Shown one piece after another: positions 36,610 through 43,747 of a stretch of DNA of 64,000 nt. Each line of letters begins with the position of its first letter. The first letter of the stretch is position 1. This DNA is from Candidatus Poribacteria bacterium (lineage in GTDB: Bacteria; Poribacteria; WGA-4E; WGA-3G): positions 62,001 through 126,000 of the forward strand of contig JAJECN010000023.1 of NCBI GenBank assembly GCA_022821965.1, given 5' to 3'. The translations under genes and the position numbers were made by a program. The notes under the pieces are model-generated. The model was given only the letters and a program-made list of their open reading frames with translations. It did no database searches and was not told the DNA's origin.

Positions 36610-37782
36610 TCATTTCTGTAGTTTTGTTTTCAATTCGGCGAGGTCTTTGTCAAGTGATGCTTCTTCAGCATAACTCGAAAATTCACGCTCTAATTTCGCA
36701 CCCTGATACGCAACATCTACTTCAACCGCTGCTTTCGCTAAAGTGGCTGCCTCAGTTGCGTCCTGCTCCATCTTTGCCAGCGTTTCAAACGCCTTAGTGT
36801 CTTGAATTTCTTTCAGCATCTCACGAAGATGGCTTTCGGCATCAATATTTCTGTGTTGTGCGACGACGACTGCCTTTTTCCCTTCAGCTTCCGTCATCTT
36901 CTGTTGAAGATGTTCAAGAAGGTTGCTGAGTGCTTGAACGACCTGTTTCTGTTCTTCCCACTGCTTTTTGTGCTGGTCTGCCAATTGTCGGTACTCGTTT
37001 CGTTTTTCGAGATCTTCGCGTGCCAGATCTTCACGTCCTGCTTTGAGGGAGATAACAGCGCGTTCTTGCCACCGTTCTGCTTGAGTAACAGCTCCTTCGT
37101 AGGCTTGCTGAAATTGCTTCTCAACGCCGACAGAGGCGTCAACCTTCTCGCGCGCCTCTGAAAGCCGGTTTGTCATCTCAGCGATGGTATGTTCTAAAAC
37201 CTTCTCTGGATCTTCAGTTTCAACCTCAACTTCCTCCAGTTCAGTTTCAAGTTTCACTACAACCGTTTCTGCTAATTTATCCCCCATCCGTTGCCGTCTT
37301 TTTCCGAATGTCCAGAAAGCATCCAAGGGTTGAAAGACTGATGTGAGTCGGCGAATAAAAGAGTCCTTGAGAGTGCACGGTTTACCATCTTTCAATCGGA
37401 GTACTTGTAATGATAGCAGTTTTTTGCCAATCCCTTGTCCATTTTTGAAGCCGTCCATAAAAAATAGACCCGCTGTACACAAGGCAGTGCCTCTCCAAGC
37501 GAAGGTCTGGAAATCACTATTCACCCACGGTCCGAAAAGAAAAACTAAAAGCAGCTGAGCGACAACCAAGGCACTTCTTGGTAGTTTGGTTTTGGGACCT
37601 AGTATCCATAGTAATGCACTGAACAACCCAATCAGAATAGGACCAGAACTCACTGCTTCCAAGAGAAGGAACAGAATCAATAGAATACTCGCGAGGAACA
37701 TTCCATCTATGAAAAACGCAAACAACCGCGCCAGTCGGGATCCTAATGTAAATTCTCTGCCCGCAATTTTAATGGACTTCAT
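36610..37782 (-). CDS. RDD membrane domain - PspA/IM30 fusion protein (copy 3)
   Basis: 390 residues, first gene of the probable three-gene operon. The RDD half is the most divergent: about 25 extra residues with an additional hydrophobic stretch (residues 55-85) between the first helix and the FMDGFKNGQGIGKKLLSLQ block. The PspA half again shows GREDLAREDLEKRNEY, HRNIDAESHLREML and the acidic-helical end DKDLAELKTKLQK. No other Psp genes (pspBC, pspF) are adjacent. Confidence 0.82.
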   Translation of the reverse strand: MKSIKIAGREFTLGSRLARLFAFFIDGMFLASILLILFLLLEAVSSGPILIGLFSALLWILGPKTKLPRSALVVAQLLLVFLFGPWVNSDFQTFAWRGTALCTAGLFFMDGFKNGQGIGKKLLSLQVLRLKDGKPCTLKDSFIRRLTSVFQPLDAFWTFGKRRQRMGDKLAETVVVKLETELEEVEVETEDPEKVLEHTIAEMTNRLSEAREKVDASVGVEKQFQQAYEGAVTQAERWQERAVISLKAGREDLAREDLEKRNEYRQLADQHKKQWEEQKQVVQALSNLLEHLQQKMTEAEGKKAVVVAQHRNIDAESHLREMLKEIQDTKAFETLAKMEQDATEAATLAKAAVEVDVAYQGAKLEREFSSYAEEASLDKDLAELKTKLQK

Positions 37783-37953
37783 CCTGAAAAAACCTCTGTG
37801 CTTCTTACGGGAAACGCCTCGCTTGTGAGGAACAAACTCACGGCACTCCCCGTCAAAGTGGGGGTTGCAGTTAAACTTACAAATCCCGTCGCGTTCTGTA
37901 CATACTATAATAGAGTCTATGAGGGTGAGAAAAGATAGTAAAACGGAAACGGG

Positions 37954-37975
37954 GGCGAGGCGTGGAGACCTCGCC
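37954..37975. repeat. GC-rich intergenic palindrome (GGCGAGG/CCTCGCC)
   Basis: GGCGAGG (37954-37960) pairs with CCTCGCC (37969-37975) over an 8-base loop. The same core appears at 58535-58553, so it is one of a dispersed family. It lies between the RDD-PspA operon start and the end of the Gfo/Idh/MocA gene. Confidence 0.6.
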
Positions 37976-37983
37976 TTACAATA

Positions 37984-39042
37984 TTACAAAGTCGGCACCG
38001 TCACTGCAACTTCGCGTCCACCGGCATTTGAGGAATCGATGACTCCCTGAATGATAACATTGGTAAGCATCACGCCATACGGATCGATCGGCGAGGGTTT
38101 CCCTTCACGGACAGCGTCAATAAACGCTGAATCCTCTTCGTGAAACACACTTACCGATTCAAACTCCGTGAACTCTTGGTCAAAAATTTCACCGTCTTTA
38201 TCGCCGTAGACGCGCACACCTTCCTCCGGTCCGCGGACTTCTCCGATGCCGAGACGTAGTCCCGCTTTCTTACCGAGGAAAATCGTCCCACCGAGTGAAT
38301 CCATATTCATGCACCAGCAGGTCTTGAATACCATACGCGCCCCGTTCTCAAAGACCACCCAACCGACACCGAAATCTTCTACTTCCGTCTCTTTAAGTGC
38401 AGGGTTCCATGTATTGTGGAGACTGAGATAGTTGGAGGTGATACCAGAGACTGCAACAGGCTTGGGATGTCCCATCAGATAGAGGGCGGTGTCTAAAGCG
38501 TAAACGCCGATGTCCGCAGACGCGCCTAAACCAGCTGTCGCTTTTCGGATAAAACTACCCCCCGGGTTCCCGCGTCTCCGGTCTGCAACGGTTTCGACGT
38601 AGTAAATATCACCAAGTGTGCCAGCATCAACAATCTCTTTTGCCTTAACGACCTGTGGTGAATATCGGAGTTTCAAGCCGATCATCAGAATCTTATCGTT
38701 TTCTTTTGCGGCGCGCCACATTGAAGCGGCAGCATCCAACGTCGCCTCCATCGGCTTCTCGCAAAAAACATGTTTGCCTGCGTTCAGTGCAGCGACGGTA
38801 GGTGCGGCATGTACACCTGTGGGGGTACAGACGTACACCGCCTCAATCTCATCCATTTTGAGCATTTCGTTGTAGTCAGTGAACGTACGCTTGATGCCCC
38901 ACTGTTCTTTCGCACGTTCAAGGTTTGCGGGGACGAGGTCGGCAGCAGCGATAATCTCGGCACCTTTAATCTCAGCAAGTGTTCGACAGTGTGCCCCAGA
39001 GATACCACCCGCCCCAATCAAGCCTAATTTTACTGTTCTCAT
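37984..39042 (-). CDS. Gfo/Idh/MocA-family oxidoreductase
   Basis: 352-residue NAD(P)-dependent dehydrogenase acting on a sugar, inositol or related polyol. N-terminal Rossmann motif GLIGAGGISGAHC, then VCTPTGVHA and HVFCEKPME with the catalytic Lys of the E-K-P motif; the GADIGVYALD-like segment carries the second catalytic region. GGAG 6 bases before the ATG. Substrate not determined. Confidence 0.9.
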   Translation of the reverse strand: MRTVKLGLIGAGGISGAHCRTLAEIKGAEIIAAADLVPANLERAKEQWGIKRTFTDYNEMLKMDEIEAVYVCTPTGVHAAPTVAALNAGKHVFCEKPMEATLDAAASMWRAAKENDKILMIGLKLRYSPQVVKAKEIVDAGTLGDIYYVETVADRRRGNPGGSFIRKATAGLGASADIGVYALDTALYLMGHPKPVAVSGITSNYLSLHNTWNPALKETEVEDFGVGWVVFENGARMVFKTCWCMNMDSLGGTIFLGKKAGLRLGIGEVRGPEEGVRVYGDKDGEIFDQEFTEFESVSVFHEEDSAFIDAVREGKPSPIDPYGVMLTNVIIQGVIDSSNAGGREVAVTVPTL

Positions 39043-39139
39043 TTCTATCTCCTCATCAGGTGTTATATCCTCTTGATTTTAACGCATTTCTCCTTTGGAA
39101 GTCAAGAGAAATTTTAGATGGACTCCAGCGAAGTTGATA

Positions 39140-39168
39140 TTGACACGATTCCGAACCTATGCTATATT
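39140..39168 (+). promoter_or_regulatory. Sigma-70-type promoter of the zinc dehydrogenase gene
   Basis: TTGACA (39140-39145), 17 bases, TATATT (39163-39168). It predicts a start of transcription near 39175 and so rules against an in-frame ATG at 39118 as the translation start. Confidence 0.65.
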
Positions 39169-39201
39169 TCAAACAGATCATTACCATTTGAGGTGGCTAT
39201 T

Positions 39202-40233
39202 GTGAAAGCGGCACAATTTTATGGCGGAAAAGACATAAGGGTTGAAACGGTGCCTGATCCAACACCCGAAGAAGGGCAAGTACTCGTCCAAGTAGAGGCG
39301 ACAGGGATCTGTGGCAGTGATCTGCACGGGTACCATCATCAACCAGAGAAGCCCCTATCTCCACGTGTTGGTGGACACGAATTAACAGGAGAAATTATCG
39401 ACTTAGGCAGAGGCGTTACAGGGCATGAAAGGGGGATGCGTGTGGCGGTTGAACCGATTAGTCCGTGTAATAATTGCCCGGAGTGTTTCAACGGTTATTA
39501 CAATATCTGCGGAAATCTGCGGCACGGCGGTGGTGGTTTTGCAGAGTTTATGGTCACCCGCACACCAAACGTGTACGCGTTGCCGGACAGTGTTTCGGCT
39601 GAAGGTGGCGCATTGGCAGAGGTCTATGCCGTGGCAGTCCATGCCGTCAACAGAGCGATGGTGTCCCCTGGAGACCGGGTCGCTATTATTGGAAGTGGTC
39701 CCGTCGGATTGACGATTGCTCAAGTCGCAGATATTGCAGGGGCAACCTCTATCGCCATGCTCGGCAAGCCGGATGGACCGATACAGATCGCCCACGAAGC
39801 GGTTGGAGCCGTGCCTATTAACGTCGATAAGACAGATGCTGTTGAAGCTATTAAAGAGTGGAGTGATGGTAGAGGTGCGGATGTTGTCTTTGAAGCGGTC
39901 GGTGGCACTGCGAATACGCTGGAACAGGCGACAGAGATCGCAGCAAAGCGTGGCAGAGTTTGTATGGTCGGTGGGCATCGTACCCCGCTCACCTTTTCAG
40001 AACGGTTCGCACGGAGTCGGGAACTTACCGTAATCTGGTCGTTCTGTTACGGCAGACGTGGTGGAAAAACAGAGTTTCAAGTTGCCATTGATTTGCTTGC
40101 CGCAGGTAAACTTGACCCGAACCCATTGATTACCCATAGGTTCGACTTGGACGATATTAACGAGGCATTTGCTGTTGCTGCAGGACGTGATGAACACGGG
40201 TCTGTGAAAGTTCTCGTGATGCCTAACGATTAG
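39202..40233 (+). CDS. Zinc-dependent medium-chain alcohol/polyol dehydrogenase
   Basis: 343 residues from the GTG at 39202, which has GAGG 8 bases upstream. Catalytic zinc: Cys37 (GICGSDLHG), His59-Glu60 (GGHELTGE); structural zinc: Cys89, Cys92, Cys95 and Cys103. NAD-binding motif IGSGPVGLTIAQ. It resembles sorbitol/threonine dehydrogenases, and probably oxidises a polyol or sugar alcohol, in keeping with the divergent Gfo/Idh/MocA gene. Confidence 0.9.
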   Translation: MKAAQFYGGKDIRVETVPDPTPEEGQVLVQVEATGICGSDLHGYHHQPEKPLSPRVGGHELTGEIIDLGRGVTGHERGMRVAVEPISPCNNCPECFNGYYNICGNLRHGGGGFAEFMVTRTPNVYALPDSVSAEGGALAEVYAVAVHAVNRAMVSPGDRVAIIGSGPVGLTIAQVADIAGATSIAMLGKPDGPIQIAHEAVGAVPINVDKTDAVEAIKEWSDGRGADVVFEAVGGTANTLEQATEIAAKRGRVCMVGGHRTPLTFSERFARSRELTVIWSFCYGRRGGKTEFQVAIDLLAAGKLDPNPLITHRFDLDDINEAFAVAAGRDEHGSVKVLVMPND

Positions 40234-40330
40234 TTTTCAGTTATCAGTTAAAGAGGGTTGTCGTCAAACCTAAGGTCCTCTCCTAATTGAAAACAGATAA
40301 TTGGTAACCTCAATAGGGAAAAAGATAAAG

Positions 40331-40966
40331 ATGGAAACACTTAAATTGCTCATATTTGTTGGTACAGAAGGTATTTATCACGATCATGCAGGAAACGGAC
40401 AGTTCTTGACATCAATGCTCAACGATACCGGCGAAATTGCCTCTGATTTCTCGCAAGACTACAATGTGCTTGCTGATGGGCTTAGCGGATACGATACTGT
40501 CCTGTTCTATACGGATGTCGGGGAACTCTCGGAGGCACAAGAAATGGGACTGCTCAACTATATCCGAGCGGGTGGTGGATTTTTTGGACTGCACACCGCG
40601 GCTGCTTCATTTAGGGAATCTGAAGGCTACCACGGTATGCTCAACGGATTTTTCAACGGACATAGCCCGTATATGGACTTCACGGTTAATGTGAGTAACA
40701 GTGGGCATCCGATTACCGAAGGATTAGCCGATTTTGGGGTGACGGATGAACTCTACTACCTCAAACACAATCCTGACACATCACACCACCTGATGCATGC
40801 TTATGACGAGACAAAAGATGAAACGCATGTTATGGCGTTCCACCATACGTATGGCGAGGGTAGGGTCTTTTACTTCGCGCTCGGACACGATATGGCAGTG
40901 CTTGAAAATCCAAGTTTTCAGACGGTTATCCGCCGCGGTGCGTTGTGGGCAGGCAATCGGCTATAG
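40331..40966 (+). CDS. ThuA-like protein
   Basis: 211 residues from the ATG at 40331. Typical ThuA features: LLIFVGTEGIYHDHAGN at the N-terminus, the Gly-rich YIRAGGGFFGLHTAA loop, MDFTVNVSNSGHPITEG, and VMAFHHTYGEGRVFYFALGHD near the C-terminus. ThuA proteins have a class I glutamine-amidotransferase-like fold and are linked to trehalose or other disaccharide use, but the reaction is unclear. It follows the dehydrogenase by about 100 bases. Confidence 0.88.
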   Translation: METLKLLIFVGTEGIYHDHAGNGQFLTSMLNDTGEIASDFSQDYNVLADGLSGYDTVLFYTDVGELSEAQEMGLLNYIRAGGGFFGLHTAAASFRESEGYHGMLNGFFNGHSPYMDFTVNVSNSGHPITEGLADFGVTDELYYLKHNPDTSHHLMHAYDETKDETHVMAFHHTYGEGRVFYFALGHDMAVLENPSFQTVIRRGALWAGNRL

Positions 40967-41032
40967 ATGCGTTGGGCTGTGGTGGACAGCATGGATGTGT
41001 GTGGGTTCTTGGTAGGTTCCGTTATATTTTTT

Positions 41033-41061
41033 TTGACTTTTTTTCTTAAATTTTTTACAAT
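41033..41061 (+). promoter_or_regulatory. Promoter of the TGT/PglZ/HerA operon
   Basis: TTGACT (41033-41038), exactly 17 bases (very T-rich), TACAAT (41056-41061). The predicted transcript starts near 41068, only about 3 bases before the first ATG, so the first gene may be read from a leaderless mRNA. Confidence 0.65.
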
Positions 41062-41070
41062 GATTATCAA

Positions 41071-41331
41071 ATGGATGAACCGATGCCAAATTCCCGATCC
41101 ATAACCCAACTTGCAGCTTATTGGAAACGAAATGGGCTCAGCACGCGCGCCAGTTATGTTCTTGCCAAAGCTGGTATATCGGAGACACAGTTGGTAGCGT
41201 ACCGTGAAATATCGGCACTCTTATGTTTGAAAAACTGCGGTTCCGAAACCGCCAAAGAAATCTGGGATTTTATGGCAAACTCAGAACGAGAAGTGAAAGA
41301 GGTGAAATTTGAAAAGCTCATCCCGAACTAA
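41071..41331 (+). CDS. Small RNA-polymerase alpha-CTD-like (helix-hairpin-helix) protein
   Basis: 86 residues. Residues 23-68 follow the alpha-subunit C-terminal domain pattern: LSTRASYVLAKAGI (helix 1 with Arg and the K-x-G-I turn), then the ALLCLKNCGSETAKEIWDFM block, equivalent to the LL-x-L-x-N-x-G-x-K/T-x2-E-I helix-hairpin-helix of alpha-CTD. It could bind DNA or RNA, or contact transcription proteins. No ribosome site lies upstream and the promoter ends 10 bases before the ATG; an alternative ATG at 41083 exists. It overlaps the next gene by 23 bases. Homology is by eye and moderate. Confidence 0.72.
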   Translation: MDEPMPNSRSITQLAAYWKRNGLSTRASYVLAKAGISETQLVAYREISALLCLKNCGSETAKEIWDFMANSEREVKEVKFEKLIPN

Positions 41332-42889
41332 GTTTGTACCTGTAACGCCAAACGAGATTCAACCTGTAACGATCCGCTATGCCCGTGAAACAGATGTAGC
41401 CGGTGCAAAGGATCTCGCGGACCGGCATCGGATGGAATTAGGCTTTGTTCGGGTATCCGTGCTACACGAAGCACAAAAAAAGAAATGGCTCCTCGTCGCC
41501 ATTCGGGATGAACAGGTCATCGGTTTCGCTAATTTCCGTATTCGTCAGGATAAAAACGCCACGCTTTATGATATTGTTATTGATGAGTCCTATCGTAAGC
41601 AGAAAATCGGGAAACGGCTTATACAACGCTTAACGTGGTTAGTGAACGTAGCTGGAGGCGAACATATTCGACTCAAGTGCCCCCAATCTCTTCCAGCAAA
41701 CGCGTTTTACGAGAAACTGCAATTTACACGGACAGATACCGAAATCGGGAAAAAGCGTCCGTTAAACGTATGGCACTACTTCCTCAAACCATTGCCCCGG
41801 CGGTTTGAATTCAATGAGAACGGTGATGGATTTTTACACAGTCCACCAGATCATTCCCCACATTTTTTCGCTTCAGCAACGATTGCCCCTGGAGAAATAC
41901 GAAAGATCTACGAACTCTGGCATGCGCATGCCCACGATTTTGAGTGGTCCCGAGGTAAACCGAATCCATTTCAACGGTTGTTAATTTCACCTGTACTTGC
42001 TAGCTCTTCAACACTCGCGTTTGTGCGTGAACTTAAGCGGAGCGGTGAAACGGAAGAAGTCATGTTCGATTCCGGTGGTTTCTTCGTCCAAAAGGGGGAT
42101 ATTACTTATAACGAACTCTATTCAAAATTACGTGAGGTTTACCAGACAGAAGATTGGGCGGATATCTACATTTTGCCAGACAATCCACCATTGAGTAGGG
42201 ATTCTATGTCTGACGCTGAAACTAAAATCCGACAGACAGTTGATGGAAGTGTTAGTTTTGCTTACCAATTGCCGTCTGATCTCCGTGGAAAGGTGATGCC
42301 AGTAATCCATGCCAAACAGCCTGCACACCTGGAGTTTTGTCTGCAAAACTATGAAGTTTTAATGGCGGACTCACACCGGATCGGTTTCGGGTCTTTTTCA
42401 ACCATGGGCACCACGAATTCAATTAACCGGGTCAATGTGGATGTGTTGCGTTTGCTTGATGATTTAGTCCCGCGACTCAATGGGAGTCGGCTTCATAGTT
42501 TTGGAATTTCAACGCCCCCCGCTGTTTTCTGTTTAGCAAAGGTGGGTGTAAAAACTTTTGATTCCAATGGTTGGATGCGGACGGGTGGTTATGGGTCTAT
42601 ATTTTTTCCGTTCATGTATGGTAGGCGGATTGATTGTAAAACTCGTAAATACTCTCGTATTCATAAGGATGAGTTTGAACCCCTAAAATTGAACATTGGA
42701 CATCGATGTCCATTTTGTGAGTCCTTTGATAAACTAGCAGAGGAAAGTGGGCGGTGGTTTCGGATTATGCATAACCTAATAGTCATGGCAGAATTAGGGA
42801 CTTACAACTACCAACCACAATGGAATATCCTCGAAGAGTACTCCGAACATTATTACCGAATGCTTAAAGATGTGCAAATATCAACATAA
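41309..42889 (+). CDS. GNAT acetyltransferase - tRNA-guanine transglycosylase-like (DpdA-like) fusion
   Basis: 526 residues. Residues 20-160 are a GNAT domain (TIRYARETDV; acetyl-CoA loop RKQKIGKRL at 96-104; ANAFYEKLQF at the end). From about 222 the protein follows the TGT fold: SPVLAS, MFDSGGFF (Asp254, equivalent to the base-binding Asp), LPDNPP (Asp291), GSFSTMG, then HSFGISTPP and VKTFDSNGW (Asp418, position of the nucleophile). A zinc site H465-x-C467-x2-C470 ... H488 (HNL) replaces the usual C-x-C-x2-C ... H. The archaeal-style FDS motif and operon partners suggest DNA or RNA base exchange like DpdA. TTG start with GAGGTG upstream, overlapping the previous gene. Substrate unproven. 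Confidence 0.8.
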   Translation: MKSSSRTKFVPVTPNEIQPVTIRYARETDVAGAKDLADRHRMELGFVRVSVLHEAQKKKWLLVAIRDEQVIGFANFRIRQDKNATLYDIVIDESYRKQKIGKRLIQRLTWLVNVAGGEHIRLKCPQSLPANAFYEKLQFTRTDTEIGKKRPLNVWHYFLKPLPRRFEFNENGDGFLHSPPDHSPHFFASATIAPGEIRKIYELWHAHAHDFEWSRGKPNPFQRLLISPVLASSSTLAFVRELKRSGETEEVMFDSGGFFVQKGDITYNELYSKLREVYQTEDWADIYILPDNPPLSRDSMSDAETKIRQTVDGSVSFAYQLPSDLRGKVMPVIHAKQPAHLEFCLQNYEVLMADSHRIGFGSFSTMGTTNSINRVNVDVLRLLDDLVPRLNGSRLHSFGISTPPAVFCLAKVGVKTFDSNGWMRTGGYGSIFFPFMYGRRIDCKTRKYSRIHKDEFEPLKLNIGHRCPFCESFDKLAEESGRWFRIMHNLIVMAELGTYNYQPQWNILEEYSEHYYRMLKDVQIST

Positions 42890-42905
42890 CGTTAAAGGAA
42901 ACAAT

Positions 42906-43730
42906 ATGTCCCGAATACATATTCTCAAAGGATTTTCTGATGTCGATAGTGCCTTATGGGTTTTGAAGTATCATCCGGGTCCCCGAAGTCGTTCGGATTT
43001 GGTGCAAATAGTTCGTGACAAAGGTTATATGGTAGCAAATGAAGATTATGAAATCATTCTGTTATTAATTAAATGGGGAATTGCCCGACGCACTCCATCG
43101 GAATTAACTCACAAAGGTAAAGAGTTTTATGCCTTGTGGGAAAGGAATCGAGATGTGGCTATTGACATACTACACGGGTTGCAATACGGTTTGTGGACAA
43201 AACACTTGCGGACTCAAAATACAGAGTCTTGGTCTTATCGAGAGGTTTGTAATTATCTTTGGGATTCTGATGCCTTACCCAAAAAGGATGACGTTATCAG
43301 TCATATCTATAATAGCCTCTCATATCTGGAAATAGATCCAGAAAAGGCGGCGTTTGACGGTAAATCTGTGAATCATGCCTACGATTGGCTTTTACCACTT
43401 TCTCCACTAATGCTTGAGGGAGTCAGAGAAACAGCAAACGGCAGAAATTTCAGGAATGCCACTTTTAAACGGCGCTCTCACTGTTCTACAGCGTTGTTTC
43501 TAATGGGATTGGATTGGGTTGCTAGGGAATCTGGAAACACCTATGGAGATTTATGGATGATTGGAGAGGAACAGAGACGGCAAGTTTGCCGATTCTGTTT
43601 AATTGACGAGACGCGGTTTGACTTCATGTTCAACGAAACGCTTCGCCGCTTTTCTGCTTACTTATCTGTTCGCAGATCTGGTGGTCTTTATATTGTTATT
43701 AATAATGAACCACAAATCTCTGATTTTTAG
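42906..43730 (+). CDS. Uncharacterised winged-helix-like protein of the TGT/PglZ operon
   Basis: 274 residues from the ATG at 42906, which has AAAGGAA upstream. Residues 13-80 look like a winged helix: ALWVLKYHPGPRSRSDLVQIV, then an IILLLIKWGIARRT recognition-like helix and LTHKGKEFYALWE. The rest is mostly helical with a C-R-F-C pair near residue 219. I do not recognise a named family; a protein of this size and plan accompanies DpdA in Dpd clusters, but I cannot confirm homology. It starts 16 bases after the TGT-like gene and ends 17 before the large ATPase. Confidence 0.75.
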   Translation: MSRIHILKGFSDVDSALWVLKYHPGPRSRSDLVQIVRDKGYMVANEDYEIILLLIKWGIARRTPSELTHKGKEFYALWERNRDVAIDILHGLQYGLWTKHLRTQNTESWSYREVCNYLWDSDALPKKDDVISHIYNSLSYLEIDPEKAAFDGKSVNHAYDWLLPLSPLMLEGVRETANGRNFRNATFKRRSHCSTALFLMGLDWVARESGNTYGDLWMIGEEQRRQVCRFCLIDETRFDFMFNETLRRFSAYLSVRRSGGLYIVINNEPQISDF

Positions 43731-43747
43731 TTTACGGAGTTATTTTT

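Noticed and set aside
40234-40330. AGTTATCAGTTA and partially complementary TAATTGAAAACAGATAATTGG as a possible repeat
   Set aside because: Pairing is short and interrupted; not enough to call an element.
42906-43730. Assignment of the winged-helix-like protein and the large ATPase to named Dpd proteins (DpdG/DpdH)
   Set aside because: Size and position fit, but I cannot show sequence homology without a profile search, so no name was given.
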